Shown in pieces: positions 1 through 9,700 of a stretch of DNA of 64,000 nt. Position 1 is the first letter of the stretch. Every line of letters begins with the position of its first letter. This stretch comes from Candidatus Thiocaldithrix dubininis. GTDB lineage: Bacteria > Pseudomonadota > Gammaproteobacteria > Thiotrichales > Thiotrichaceae. A program made the position numbers and the translations under genes. The notes under the pieces are model-generated. The model did not search any database and had not been told where the DNA came from. It was given only the letters and a program-made list of their open reading frames with translations. The stretch covers positions 1,550,001 through 1,614,000 of the forward strand of contig CP124755.1 of NCBI GenBank assembly GCA_029972135.1, read 5' to 3'.

Positions 1-2
1 CG

Positions 3-1055
3 CCGTTTAGCCAATTACTCAAAGATATTAATCAAGCACCCGCTGATAGCAAAGTGGCAGCAGTCAATGCGCTAGGCAATGCTTGGTATTTTATTGTGGG
101 TAAGCAACTCTGGTTTAAACCAGAGGTAAACGCCGCTGCACAAGTTGTTACGGGTATTCCTGACGATGAAGCAGTTGAGCAATATAACCTCTACCCAGTG
201 GTGGTAGCAGACGATGCGTTTTATTTTTTGACACAAAAGGCCGACACTTTCAGTGTATGGCGTGCACAGGCTGGCGTTGCCCAACGGGTCAGTACTTACA
301 AGAGCGGTTTTGTATGGCTATTTCCTGCTCAAAAAGGCTTTTATGTCATGCATAATGTGGCACAGGGTTACCGTGTTCAACATTGGCAACACAATCAGTT
401 AAGTGCCGAAATCAAGGAAACAGGGCAAGATAGTAAAGGTTTTATTAGTCTATTGGATACGCCACAGGGATTAATTTGCTTATTACAGCCAGCCTATAAC
501 CCGCAACAGCCGCAGGGGTTTAGCGAATTATGGTGGCAGCCGACGGCTACCACTGCGCCGCAATTGATTAATGCGCAATTTAATCTGGGTAATCTAGCAG
601 AGCAAGCTTTACAAAAAACCGCTATGCATGTGTATACCTTGCAAGAACTGCCGTTTGATTTGAACAAAGATGAGACGCAAACCTATCAAGTGAGTCGGCT
701 GGATTTTGCACAAAAACGCTTAGTGCCGTTGACGAATCTACCTAGGCTTGGGGCGCAAAGCCGAATAAAAGCGGCGCGTCATGGCTTATATATCTTGACT
801 GATTATCGAGCGCCTGCTTTGTGGTATTTGGCGGATGGGCAAACCCAACCCGTTTTACTCAAGCAATTTAATTCGCAACAAACCGTGGATATAGCACAGG
901 TGCAGGGCAATACCTTGTATTTGAATGTTAGCCCGTTGTATGACGAGATTTTGATCAGTGGTAAAAAGGCGCATAGCAGTTTGTGGATGAGCCAAGGCAC
1001 GGCACACAGTACACGCCTGATTAAAGCGAATGTGGCAATGGACATAAACCCGTAA
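3..1055 (+). CDS. Secreted propeller-like hypothetical protein (5' partial)
   Basis: The frame is open to the left edge of the window, so the gene is cut at its 5' end; a GTG at 54 is an internal codon, not a convincing start. No enzyme motif is seen. The protein is rich in aromatic residues and beta-forming stretches. Near the end are two degenerate copies (LWYLADGQTQPVLLKQF and SSLWMSQGTAHSTRLIKAN) of the ELWxSDGTxxGTxLVKDI repeat known from secreted bacterial beta-propeller-like proteins. I infer an extracytoplasmic repeat protein of unknown role. It converges on tonB with a 4-bp gap. Confidence 0.7.
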   Translation, partial: PFSQLLKDINQAPADSKVAAVNALGNAWYFIVGKQLWFKPEVNAAAQVVTGIPDDEAVEQYNLYPVVVADDAFYFLTQKADTFSVWRAQAGVAQRVSTYKSGFVWLFPAQKGFYVMHNVAQGYRVQHWQHNQLSAEIKETGQDSKGFISLLDTPQGLICLLQPAYNPQQPQGFSELWWQPTATTAPQLINAQFNLGNLAEQALQKTAMHVYTLQELPFDLNKDETQTYQVSRLDFAQKRLVPLTNLPRLGAQSRIKAARHGLYILTDYRAPALWYLADGQTQPVLLKQFNSQQTVDIAQVQGNTLYLNVSPLYDEILISGKKAHSSLWMSQGTAHSTRLIKANVAMDINP

Positions 1056-1059
1056 CGCT

Positions 1060-2034
1060 TTATTCCAAAGCAAAGTTCACATTAATAGTAAACGACCATT
1101 GTCTTTTATGAATATCTGCTGGAAAGGGTAATGCGCCCGAAGCAGCACGTACCGCTTGTAAGGCTGCCTGATCTAACCATTGATTGCCTGCGCTACGTGC
1201 AATGCGTGCGCCGGTAATCGTGCCATTGGGTAATACCACAAATGCCACTGACACCACGCCTTCTGCTTCTTCCTTTTCCGCCATACGTGGGTATTGTTTA
1301 CGCGCAGCAATTAAGGCTTGTAAACGGCTACGGTAGGCAGCTTCTGCGCCGGGATTGCTGGCAACTGTTGCAGGTCGCGTAACGGGAACAGGCGCAGGGC
1401 GCGGCGGCGGTGGGCGATTCACAGGCGCGGCTACCGGGCGTGGCGGCGTAGGACGATTCACAGGTGCAGCTACTGACTGTGATGGTGTTGGGCGATTCAC
1501 CGGCGTGGGTTGGGGATGGGGTTGCACGGGGGCGGTGCTCACAACGGGTTCAATGGGGGCAGATTCGGCTTGTCGACGCGGTATAACGTCACGTATAGGC
1601 GCTGGCATGCGATTGACAGTACGTTCTACCGCTTTTTTAGGCGTTGGTTTAGATGGGGTCGGCGCTTTTTCGACGAGTTTTTTCGGCTCAACTTTCGGTT
1701 TTTCAGGCTGTTTTTTAGGTTCAGGCTTAGGTTTTTCCACGGGTTTGGGTTTAAGCACTGGCTCAGGCTTTGCCTGTACTTTAGTAATTTTAGGCGGTGT
1801 GGGTTTGACTGGCGTAATCGGTTTAATCGGCTCTAAAGGTGGCGGGGCAGGGTTGGGCGGTGCAGTTTCTACTACAGGTTCAGGTGTGGGTTTAAACTGG
1901 CTTAGGCTTAATTTCATCGCGCTTGGGGTTGGCGGCGGCTTAGGCAAAGACGTGACCAACAACGGTACAAGCGCAAGCGCCACTCCCACATGTAGCAAGG
2001 CAGATAGACTAAAGCCGGTTAAATGACGCTTCAC
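1060..2034 (-). CDS. tonB: TonB energy transducer
   Basis: This 324-residue protein passes proton-motive energy from ExbB/ExbD to outer-membrane TonB-dependent receptors. An N-terminal anchor (about residues 8-28) is followed by a roughly 200-residue Pro/Lys-rich periplasmic spacer with tandem PVNRPTPPRP-type units. The C-terminal TonB domain (about 232-324) keeps the family pattern: YPRMAEKEEAEG, an internal LPNGTI turn and a QWLDQAALQAVRAA helix. The start overlaps the exbD stop by 4 bp, so it is the last gene of an exbB-exbD-tonB operon. The spacer is long for the family, and its repeated Pro units could vary in copy number. Confidence 0.93.
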   Translation of the reverse strand: MKRHLTGFSLSALLHVGVALALVPLLVTSLPKPPPTPSAMKLSLSQFKPTPEPVVETAPPNPAPPPLEPIKPITPVKPTPPKITKVQAKPEPVLKPKPVEKPKPEPKKQPEKPKVEPKKLVEKAPTPSKPTPKKAVERTVNRMPAPIRDVIPRRQAESAPIEPVVSTAPVQPHPQPTPVNRPTPSQSVAAPVNRPTPPRPVAAPVNRPPPPRPAPVPVTRPATVASNPGAEAAYRSRLQALIAARKQYPRMAEKEEAEGVVSVAFVVLPNGTITGARIARSAGNQWLDQAALQAVRAASGALPFPADIHKRQWSFTINVNFALE

Positions 2035-2414
2035 TGGGCTTGCTCGGTTTGAATCGACAAATTATTAAATTGCTTAGCTTTTAAGACATCCAAAGCTTGA
2101 ATGAAGTATTCAAACGCCGCCGCTTTATCCACCCGTAACAACACCGGGGTGGTATTGGGTTTATTGGTCAATATTGACGCTAATTCCTCAGCTTTAATTG
2201 CTTGCCCATCCACAAACCATTGGTTTTGGGCATTAATTGCAATCTCTAAAGCTTTTTCATCGCTATCACTGGGCGCTTGCGTTTGTTCAGCTTTAGGTAA
2301 GTCCACCGGAATCATGCCTTGCGAAATAAAGGATGCGGTGGTCAGTACAATCGCCAGCAAAACCAACATAATATCAATGAAGGGAATCATATTGATTTGG
2401 TCAAAGCGCTTCAT
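2031..2414 (-). CDS. exbD: ExbD biopolymer transport protein
   Basis: This 127-residue ExbD/TolR protein works with ExbB as the proton-driven motor for TonB. The single N-terminal membrane helix carries the family's essential aspartate (PFIDIMLVLLAIVLTTASF, Asp about residue 14). A periplasmic domain with the typical pattern follows (ALEIAINAQNQWFVDGQAI; LLRVDKAAAFEYFI). It overlaps exbB upstream and tonB downstream by 4 bp each, indicating translational coupling. It fits the short ExbB2/ExbD2-type systems better than TolR, since no tolA, tolB or pal is present. Confidence 0.93.
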   Translation of the reverse strand: MKRFDQINMIPFIDIMLVLLAIVLTTASFISQGMIPVDLPKAEQTQAPSDSDEKALEIAINAQNQWFVDGQAIKAEELASILTNKPNTTPVLLRVDKAAAFEYFIQALDVLKAKQFNNLSIQTEQAQ

Positions 2415-2848
2415 GCTTGAGCCTCATCGCGCCAAGCTTGCCATTGTGCGACTAACACATCCACGCGGCGTAATAAGGCGTTGTAAAATAAAATAGCAGG
2501 AATAGCGACCAATAAACCCGCAGCCGTGGCTTTTAATGCCATTGCTAAACCTAACATAATGGTATGGACTTCGATTTTGCCGCCTTTGCCCATTGCATAA
2601 AAGGTTACCAAAATGCCTAATACTGTGCCTAATAAACCCACATAAGGCGCATTAGAACCAATACTAGAAATAGTGGTGAGATTGCGCGTTAACGCGATTT
2701 TCAGCAGCTCAATATGTGAAAATTGCCGCAGGTTGACACGCTTTAAATATAAATAACGCTCAATCACCAGCGCCAACATAAGAAAACTCATGAAACCAAG
2801 CGTTCCTAAGACCAAATAATCCAGATTGGCTTGTAAAAAATCCATCAC
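2411..2848 (-). CDS. exbB: ExbB, short-type proton channel subunit
   Basis: MotA/TolQ/ExbB family channel that energises TonB. At 145 residues it is much shorter than classic ExbB (about 230-240) and lacks most of the large cytoplasmic loop, like the short ExbB2 form known from epsilonproteobacteria and some gammaproteobacteria. Three hydrophobic segments are seen (about 10-28, 65-85, 100-122). The signature region is intact: NAPYVGLLGTVLGILVTF and LGLAMALKATAAGLLVAIP. First gene of the operon. I see no clear Fur box upstream, so iron control is not supported by the sequence. Confidence 0.92.
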   Translation of the reverse strand: MMDFLQANLDYLVLGTLGFMSFLMLALVIERYLYLKRVNLRQFSHIELLKIALTRNLTTISSIGSNAPYVGLLGTVLGILVTFYAMGKGGKIEVHTIMLGLAMALKATAAGLLVAIPAILFYNALLRRVDVLVAQWQAWRDEAQA

Positions 2849-2965
2849 TTGTGTTTACACCCTCTAAGCATTATCAAAAGCACGCAAAGCAAATCTTATA
2901 CCAATTCGTAAAATTTTGTATTTACAACACAGTGCGAAAATTTGTGTGTTTATAGAAAAAAACAA

Positions 2966-3004
2966 CTGTGTAATTTCACGCGGTTGCTGTGTGATTTAAC
3001 ACGC
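2966..3004 (+). promoter_or_regulatory. Direct repeats, candidate activator sites
   Basis: Two similar units, CTGTGTAATTTCACGC at 2966 and CTGTGTGATTTAACACGC at 2987, start 21 bp apart (about two helical turns). They lie roughly 80-115 bp upstream of the start expected from the sigma-54 promoter at 3057, the usual place for enhancer-binding-protein sites. The role is inferred; the exbB start at 2848 is the other possible target. Confidence 0.4.
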
Positions 3005-3056
3005 CTAAACCGCGAATCAACAACATTATAATTTAGCAAAACAAGCAGTTAACACT

Positions 3057-3072
3057 TGGCATGGTGCTTGCT
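3057..3072 (+). promoter_or_regulatory. Sigma-54 (-24/-12) promoter
   Basis: TGGCATGGTGCTTGCT differs from the RpoN consensus TGGCACGRNNNTTGCW at one base (C to T) and keeps the required GG-N10-GC spacing. It would start transcription near 3083, giving a leader of about 40 nt to the ATG at 3123, which has GAGG about 8 nt upstream. Confidence 0.65.
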
Positions 3073-3122
3073 TTTTAACCAATTGCTCATTAAACCCTAA
3101 TAAATCCCATGAGGCTAATCAT

Positions 3123-3335
3123 ATGAAATTAACTGAAATCACCCCTAGCGAATTGCAATGTAATAAATGCGGCTGCGGTTGTCCTGCCGTGTTTGAGTCA
3201 GACAATCATTCTTATGTGATTATTGGTAAAAAACTCGATCAAGATACCTTAAATCAATTAGGTGGTCGTATTGCAGACGATGAATTTGCGATTGAAATCA
3301 GCAAAGACATGTTGCAAAACATTGTTACTTGCTAG
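3123..3335 (+). CDS. Small Cys-rich protein of unknown function
   Basis: This 70-residue cytoplasmic protein has a GAGG ribosome site 8 nt before its ATG. A Cys cluster (CNKCGCGCPAVFES, about residues 13-26) is followed by a beta-hairpin-like stretch (YVIIGKKLDQDTL); the last residue is also Cys. Similar CxxxxCP(A/T)V(F/Y)-x-(S/T)D-x-x-(S/T)YVVxG proteins occur in many bacteria without a firm role. The cluster could bind metal, but that is inference. The gene stands alone behind a sigma-54-type promoter, and its stop converges on the MocR gene with a 4-bp overlap. Confidence 0.75.
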   Translation: MKLTEITPSELQCNKCGCGCPAVFESDNHSYVIIGKKLDQDTLNQLGGRIADDEFAIEISKDMLQNIVTC

Positions 3336-4759
3336 CGTATAAACCTGTCACACAGCTGCCCCAATGTTTGCAGCGCTTGTTCCACTGTCGAGGTAAGGCA
3401 TTGGGCGCAACTAATGCGTAAGCAATGTTGATATTTTTGGCTAGCCGAAAATATCTGCCCCGGTGCAACACTAATGCCTTGGGTTAAGGCTTGTTGTACC
3501 AGTTCTAAAGTATTAATTTTATTATTTAATTCTACCCATAACACAAAACCGCCTTGTGGTTGGCTAACTCGCGTGTCGCTGGGAAAATAGCGTAGAATTG
3601 CTTGCGTATATATTTGTACTTGTTGTGCATAACGGCCGCGTACTTGGCGTAAATAACGTTCATAGCCGCCGTGTTCTAAAAAATCGGCTAAGGCTAATTG
3701 TGGCAGAGTAGGCGCGGCTAAGTTGCTAACATATTTTAAATAAGTGGCACGTTGTTGATAGCGTTCAGGCACGATTAACCAGCCAATACGTGTACCTTGC
3801 GCGACAGTTTTAGAAAAGGACGAGCAATATAACGTTTGCCCTTGTAACGGGTTATCCTCAAAGCTTAAAAGGCTACGTGGCCGTTCGCCATTAAACCCCA
3901 AATCTCCGTAAATATCGTCTTCAATCAAACACAGTTGATAGCGTTGGGCGAGTTGTAGCAGGTGTTGGCGTTGCGCATAAGGCATTACCGAACCTAAGGG
4001 ATTGGAAAAATTAACGGTTAACACACAAGCGGCTATTGGCCACTGTTCTAAAGCTAATTCTAAAGCAGCTAAGCTAATACCCGTGCGTGGGTCAGACGGA
4101 ATTTCCAAGGCTTTCATGCCTAACGCATCAATTACTTGCAGCAGCCCGTAAAAAGTGGGCGATTCCAACGCGATAATATCCCCCGCTTTGGCAATAGTGC
4201 GTAAGGCGATGAATAAGGCTTCTTGGCAACCATTGGTAATTAAAATAGGTTCAGGCGGTATGACCACTCCGCTGTAATACATGCGTTTGGCAATTTGCGT
4301 TTGTAAGCTCTCGATACCCGGTGGAAATGCATATTTAGCAGCTAAATGCCCATATTGCCGTACTGTTTTGGCTAAACTGCGTTGAAAAGCCCGCATTGGC
4401 ATAAAATCCACAGAAGGCACGGCTGCGCCTAACTGCACCACATTATGATATTGAGTATTTTGCGCCAGTTGTAATACCAGTTCCTGACCCGTGACTGGCA
4501 TTGGTTTTAGATCGGGTTTCGATGGCTTAGGTAAGTTTACCGAAGACAAGGGTTGCGGTTTAATGTAATACCCAGAGCGGGGGCGCGCTTCAATCACGCC
4601 CTGCGTTTCTAAGACTTGTTGCGCTTGCACAATTGTAGCAATACTAACCCCAAATTGTACGCTTAAGCGCCGCACCCCCGGCAAACGCGCATGTGCTGGA
4701 TATAAACCTTGCTGAATCTGCCTGCCTAATTGGTTGGCAATTTGATGGTATAGCGTCAT
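3332..4759 (-). CDS. MocR/PdxR-type PLP-dependent transcriptional regulator
   Basis: 475-residue fusion of a GntR-type winged helix (about 1-70, with the LPGVRRLSVQFGVSIATI helix-turn-helix) and a class I aminotransferase-fold domain (about 95-475). PLP-binding features are visible: ITNGCQEALFIALR, NFSNPLGSVM, the IEDDIYGDLGF aspartate/tyrosine region and the Schiff-base lysine in CSSFSKTVAQGTRIGW. Such proteins sense PLP or amino-acid-derived ligands and regulate nearby transport or metabolic genes. No PLP synthase is adjacent. It is divergent from dsbB across about 220 bp, which probably holds its own promoter. Confidence 0.92.
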   Translation of the reverse strand: MTLYHQIANQLGRQIQQGLYPAHARLPGVRRLSVQFGVSIATIVQAQQVLETQGVIEARPRSGYYIKPQPLSSVNLPKPSKPDLKPMPVTGQELVLQLAQNTQYHNVVQLGAAVPSVDFMPMRAFQRSLAKTVRQYGHLAAKYAFPPGIESLQTQIAKRMYYSGVVIPPEPILITNGCQEALFIALRTIAKAGDIIALESPTFYGLLQVIDALGMKALEIPSDPRTGISLAALELALEQWPIAACVLTVNFSNPLGSVMPYAQRQHLLQLAQRYQLCLIEDDIYGDLGFNGERPRSLLSFEDNPLQGQTLYCSSFSKTVAQGTRIGWLIVPERYQQRATYLKYVSNLAAPTLPQLALADFLEHGGYERYLRQVRGRYAQQVQIYTQAILRYFPSDTRVSQPQGGFVLWVELNNKINTLELVQQALTQGISVAPGQIFSASQKYQHCLRISCAQCLTSTVEQALQTLGQLCDRFIR

Positions 4760-4979
4760 AGCCTACTTAATATTATAAATGGATTGGGTAAGTGCTGAAG
4801 TGTTTACAGCATAACAAATGCCTAGACATAAGCCTGCATTACCAATGTTTTAGACACAATAATTATTTTTCTGGATTTCTTGGCTTATACTTTAAGCAGT
4901 TTGAGTGTGCGTCTTAAACATAATTCCTAGCAACTTGCTTTAAAAATAGTTAGATAATTCAATAGATAGGCAGTAGAAA

Positions 4980-5495
4980 ATGTATTCTAGAATAATAGCA
5001 TCAACCACGAATCGGCAGATTTTCTCGCTGATTGCCATTTTAGCGGTGGTAGCGGTGGGCATCGCCTTAACCACGCAACACGTATTGGGTATGCAACCTT
5101 GTGTTTGGTGTGTATTCCAACGCTTAGTCTGTATCTTAATTGCGTTTTCCGCATTGATCGGCGTTATTTTTACGAATCGCCCTATGCAAGCCATAAGTGC
5201 TTTATTGGTGGTAGGTTGGTCTATTGTCGGTGTATCAGCAGCCGTCGCGCAACGTCAAGCAGTGTTAGCACAAGACAGTTGTGCGTTGTCGATTGCGGAC
5301 AAGGTAATGACTTGGACGGGGTTAGACGTGTCTATACCTGCGGTCTTTGAACCACAAGCCACTTGTGTGGATGCTGCCGCTGATTTATTCGGCGTACCGT
5401 ATGAAATTTGGACATTATTATTGTTTGTGTTTTTGGGTTTATTAGCCTTAGTCGCACTGTTTAAACCTAAACCCCAAAGCAAATACTTCTATTAA
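4980..5495 (+). CDS. dsbB: Disulfide bond formation protein B
   Basis: Inner-membrane quinone reductase that reoxidises periplasmic DsbA. The 171 residues contain four hydrophobic helices and both redox pairs: CVWC (Cys41/Cys44) in the first periplasmic loop, and Cys101 (QDSCALS) with Cys129 (PQATCVD) in the second. The GMQPCVWCVFQR context is typical. Length matches the family. A DsbA-fold protein is encoded near 11.0 kb but looks cytoplasmic, so the partner DsbA is probably elsewhere. The gene ends at a strong hairpin shared with the converging catalase-like gene. Confidence 0.93.
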   Translation: MYSRIIASTTNRQIFSLIAILAVVAVGIALTTQHVLGMQPCVWCVFQRLVCILIAFSALIGVIFTNRPMQAISALLVVGWSIVGVSAAVAQRQAVLAQDSCALSIADKVMTWTGLDVSIPAVFEPQATCVDAAADLFGVPYEIWTLLLFVFLGLLALVALFKPKPQSKYFY

Positions 5496-5506
5496 ATTTT
5501 GCTTGC

Positions 5507-5541
5507 AATGAGTAAATGCACTTGCACGGCATTTACTCATT
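5507..5541. terminator. Convergent hairpin between dsbB and catalase-like gene
   Basis: Perfect 13-bp arms AATGAGTAAATGC (5507-5519) and GCATTTACTCATT (5529-5541) with a 9-nt loop, in the gap between converging stops. No strong T-run follows on either strand, so it may act as a transcript-end stabiliser as much as an intrinsic terminator. Confidence 0.6.
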
Positions 5542-5551
5542 CGCTTCGGTC

Positions 5552-6580
5552 TTAAAGCGGATTGTTTTCCGCATGTCTGAACTGGCTGGCTTGGGTATAA
5601 ACCACTTTACGAATACGATTGATTGCACCGAGCGGGCGGTGATCGGCAGTACAATGCCAAGGGTTAAACGAAAGATTTTCGCATTCTAAGTTTTGCGCGG
5701 CGGTATTAAATTCTTGTTTAGGAATATGAATGACCGCAACCTCAATAAACGGCGAGCTATCTTCACTCCACGCAACTTGCGCGTTTTCAACATCCATTCC
5801 GTCTTTTCTTAATTGCAGCATAAATTTCAAATCAACTGCTTCTTGCATGAGTGTTGTTTGCATAACTTCACGCAAATAATTAGGGTCTGGATGTTCGGGA
5901 ATATTTTCGGGGTTAATATATTCGGCAGGTTTAACGCTATATTTTACTACTAATTTAGGAGCATCTGCGCCCAATTGATAAGGTACGGCCGAATAGTATT
6001 GCACATGTAACGGATTAGCAATTTTACCGTGGCTAATTTTGAAGGTATTTACCATGCCACGTAAGCCTAAATCAAACGGTAAACTCATTTTGTCTAAGAG
6101 GCTAATACCGTTTACATCTTTAATCAGTTCTAAATACTGTTGCGCCGTATTTACCATAAAGAAAGGATGGTTAAACAGAATAAAATCCTGAGTATGTAAA
6201 TCTTGCCACGATTCTAATAAGCTCGGTTGCTGAATATTAAATAATTTAATCGCCATACCCCGCGCATCAGAGCGATTATCCGCCTGATCAGGATTACTCG
6301 ACGCATTAGAATAACGAATTGTCGCCGGATACACAGCACCGGGTTGAAAAATACCCCGTGCTAATTCAGCAGGTAAGTTAGGCAATACTCTAAATTCAGC
6401 TTTAACACAGCCATGTGCTTTTGTATGCACGGGGCGGCGAAAACCGCCGGGTTTATAGGTATTAGCTGCATGTTGATTAATTAACTCAGCAATTTGTTGC
6501 GCAGTTTCAGCTTCATTTTCGCCTAAATGTTCACCCAAACTTTCATCAGCGGTCGGATAACTAATGATATTAATGCTCAT
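5552..6580 (-). CDS. Catalase-family heme protein
   Basis: This 342-residue protein belongs to the short catalase-like group (SrpA-like), smaller than typical monofunctional catalase (about 480 or more). Visible family features are a distal-His region (RRPVHTKAHGCVKAEF, about residues 48-63), the IRYSNA strand, DARGMAIKLF (compare the catalase DxRGFAxKF) and DFILFNHPFFMVN. A C-terminal NRIRKVVYTQASQFR replaces the classic proximal-Tyr segment. Probably a heme peroxidase or peroxygenase, by homology. AAGGAA lies 7 nt before the ATG. There is no signal peptide, so it is cytoplasmic. Confidence 0.85.
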   Translation of the reverse strand: MSINIISYPTADESLGEHLGENEAETAQQIAELINQHAANTYKPGGFRRPVHTKAHGCVKAEFRVLPNLPAELARGIFQPGAVYPATIRYSNASSNPDQADNRSDARGMAIKLFNIQQPSLLESWQDLHTQDFILFNHPFFMVNTAQQYLELIKDVNGISLLDKMSLPFDLGLRGMVNTFKISHGKIANPLHVQYYSAVPYQLGADAPKLVVKYSVKPAEYINPENIPEHPDPNYLREVMQTTLMQEAVDLKFMLQLRKDGMDVENAQVAWSEDSSPFIEVAVIHIPKQEFNTAAQNLECENLSFNPWHCTADHRPLGAINRIRKVVYTQASQFRHAENNPL

Positions 6581-6614
6581 AAACTGTTCCTTATTATACT
6601 GCGCTTTTAAATGA

Positions 6615-6696
6615 ATAATTTACCTCTATAAACTTTTTCATTAAGATAAAAAACAGAGAAATATGCAAAATAACCAGCTTTTATCAGGTAAATTAT
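6615..6696. repeat. 11-bp inverted repeat in divergent promoter region
   Basis: ATAATTTACCT (6615-6625) and AGGTAAATTAT (6686-6696) are exact reverse complements separated by 60 bp, between the catalase-like gene and the 1184-residue gene. It could be a pair of operator half-sites or chance in AT-rich DNA. Confidence 0.35.
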
Positions 6697-6770
6697 GCAA
6701 AGTTGTTAAGCTGAACTACGCCGTATTTACCCTAGAATAATTAAGGTTTAAAGCAGCCAGCACCGAGTGA

Positions 6771-9700
6771 ATGCACATGGATGATTTATTTGATAAGCCT
6801 AACAAAAAACCCAAAATTTCGATTCCACGAGCTAAGCTGTTTTTACGGGCGCGTTTAGGTTGGTTGTGGGGTTATCCCCAATACAAAACCCCGCAATGGT
6901 CTTGGCAAGCTTGGTATTATCCGCAGCCGTGGGAACAGCAGAATTTTACGCCAAGCGAACAAGATTTAGCTCAAGCTGCGTATGCCTATAGTCGTTTAAT
7001 TGCTAATTTTCCCAAAGCTTTACCTGAAGTAGTAGGCGATGTAGCGGTATGGCGAGAGCAAGTCAGCCTTAAACTTAAAGCGATTCGGCAATTGTTGGCA
7101 GGGCAAGCCGTTGAACCGTGGTCGGCTTTATTAGTACCTGCGCAACATCAGCGTTTATTACGCCATGTGCAGCATTTAACCCAGCAATATCCCGACTTGC
7201 GCCTATTGCTTGAGCAATTTATGTGGTGGCTGTCCTTAGATTTAACCGCTGTTTACGCGGCAGTAGACTGGATAGAAACTGAAGCTGCTAACCTAACAAC
7301 GCTGATGCAGATTAGCGATTATGCTACAGATACGGCTTTCCATTTATTTGCCTTAACACAAAAGACGCCAAAAGCTAAAGTTCAACGCTTATTGTTGATT
7401 ATGCTAAATCCGATTTGGCAAGCAGACGATATAACCTATTATAAAAATACCTTCCAACAATATTTTACGTATTTGCAAAAAGTTAATACGAATTCAGAGC
7501 TACGTGAAATTAATATTGAAGATACGCATAAAACAGTGACGGCTTTAAATCGTTGGCAACAATGGTTAGTCGCTTTATTATTAAAAACACCAAAACAGCG
7601 CAAACTGGAAATAGATGCGGTTACTGAGTTATTAACCCCGGCATTATTAGCCGATTGGCAGGCTTGGCATGAGTTAAGCCGTGAGTTTGTGAAGACCTAT
7701 GAGCGTAAACGCCAAAGCTTAATTAAAATGGCATTATGGCAAAATAAAAGTTGTCCGCTGGATAAAGCTAAATATGCTGAGGCAAAGGCTGAATTGTTAG
7801 ATTATATACGAGCTTGGAGTCCGGATTTAATTTTTAATACGCCCAGTTTATTTTTAAATATGCAGCAGCTCTTTAGTTTAATGAATAGCCTGCATGCCCA
7901 GCCGTTTTTTGCGGAATGCTTAGCCCGTTTGAGCAAGCAATTAGCCCGTTTACCCAATTCACATGCCTTACGGGATTCCGCTACCCCGTTAGTGTTTTTG
8001 TGGCATTGGCAGAAATTGGCTGAGACAGATTCCAACAGTGATGCGTATGTGCGTCAAACCTTGTCGCAGTGGTTAAATTATTTACAAAGCGCCTGTACCA
8101 CCGAACAGTTAAGCATTCGCTTGCAGCCGTGGTTGGGTTTAATGGCGTTTGCGGCGGAATATCATCACTGGCGGGCGTATAAAAGTCCGGAAGCTGAGCT
8201 AATTTATAATTATGATACGGTTGACAGTGCCTTATTTTTCCAGCAGTTAGCACAGTTAGCGGAACGCGCTTCAGATTTAATGGCGGAGCAAGTAGCCGTA
8301 TTCTATGACTTTTATGTGGCAACCCCCACGACTTGGCCGCAATTGGACTATTTTTTGGCATTAAAGCGCCAACATCTGCATTTAAATACCGAGGTTACGG
8401 ACGCTACGGTATTAGCGCGATTATTAGGCAATGAGCGTAGCCCCGAACAGTTTGTGCAATTGATTGAAACATGGCAGTTGGCAAGAGAGCAGCAAGCGTT
8501 TCCAGAAACCAAGCAGTTGCAAGCGCTGAATATTGCCAGTTGGTTGCAACATTATGGTTACACTGATTTGGTGGAGTTATTAAAACCGGCGTTTGCGTGG
8601 GATACGGTGCAGAAACTCAGTGAACAACAGCAATTTTTAACGCTACAAGAGCAAACCTTGCCCAGCCCTTTAATTTGTTCAACGAGCGATGTGCGCTTTA
8701 TACAAGCTTATCCGCTTGCATTACACTCCAGTTTGCAGCGCCTAGCGCGTTATCATCCAGCAGCGGAAAATGTGGCTAAGCGTATTTTGCAAGCGCAATT
8801 TCCCGAAACGGCGCAAATTGAGCAAGAAATTGCCGTCTTAGTAAATAAGGTCGCGCACAATCCCGCCAGCCACTTGCAACAACGCTTAGCCAATTTACGC
8901 GCCCGTTTACAGCAACCGTTGCCAGTGTCGGCGCAACGCTTGCAGCATTTAGCAACAAAGCTGGATTATGCCGCCTTAAACAGTGTATTAACGCAATGGC
9001 AAGCGCAATGTCAGCAACAACTCGTCCAGCATTTAACTCATACGTTAGGTATTCAACAGCTTGCGCCTGCTTGGTTGGAAGACACCAAAGCCTTAACGAC
9101 CTTAAGTGGTTTAACACGGCTGTCAGTCTTGGAACGCAAGTTAGCCGTTCGTTTATTACAAGCAGAATTGCAGGGGAATTATCCCTTAATTCATGAGCCT
9201 GCGAATCGCAAATGGTTAGAGGCTATGCAAGCGATGGGCGTGAATACCAACGCTTGGTTACAACATTTTGCGTTGGATATTACGGTGTCAAATGCGGATA
9301 GCAAGCTGCATTTGCAATGTCGCTTTGCTGAAAAGGTGATGGCTATTTTGCAAATGGGCGACCACTTTAATACGTGTTTAAGCCATGATGGTTGCAATTT
9401 CTTTTCAACTCTAACGAATGCGGCGGATATTAATAAGCGTGTGCTCTTTGCTTACAACGCACAAGGCGAAGTTGTGGGGCGCTGTTTGTTTGTGATTTCG
9501 GATAACGGTCATTTACTGCACTTTCACCCTTATTCGCATTTACAGCAAGGGGTATTTGAGCAAGCGATTGAACAGGTTTTGACAATATTAGAGCAACGTT
9601 TAGGCACTCATCGCGCCAAAACCGGGCAAATTAGTACCTTAGTGGCGAAGCGTTGGTATAACGACGGCATTGCAACTTTAATGCAGACTACGCCGGTATT

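Noticed and set aside
1355-2026. Long Gly-rich plus-strand reading frame opposite tonB
   Set aside because: It is the antisense of the Pro-rich TonB spacer, a compositional shadow without ribosome site.
2849-2965. Fur box upstream of exbB
   Set aside because: No 19-bp GATAATGATAATCATTATC-like match could be found despite searching for it.
7981-8361. Minus-strand reading frame inside the 1184-residue gene
   Set aside because: No ribosome site, no domain, and codon use follows the opposite strand.
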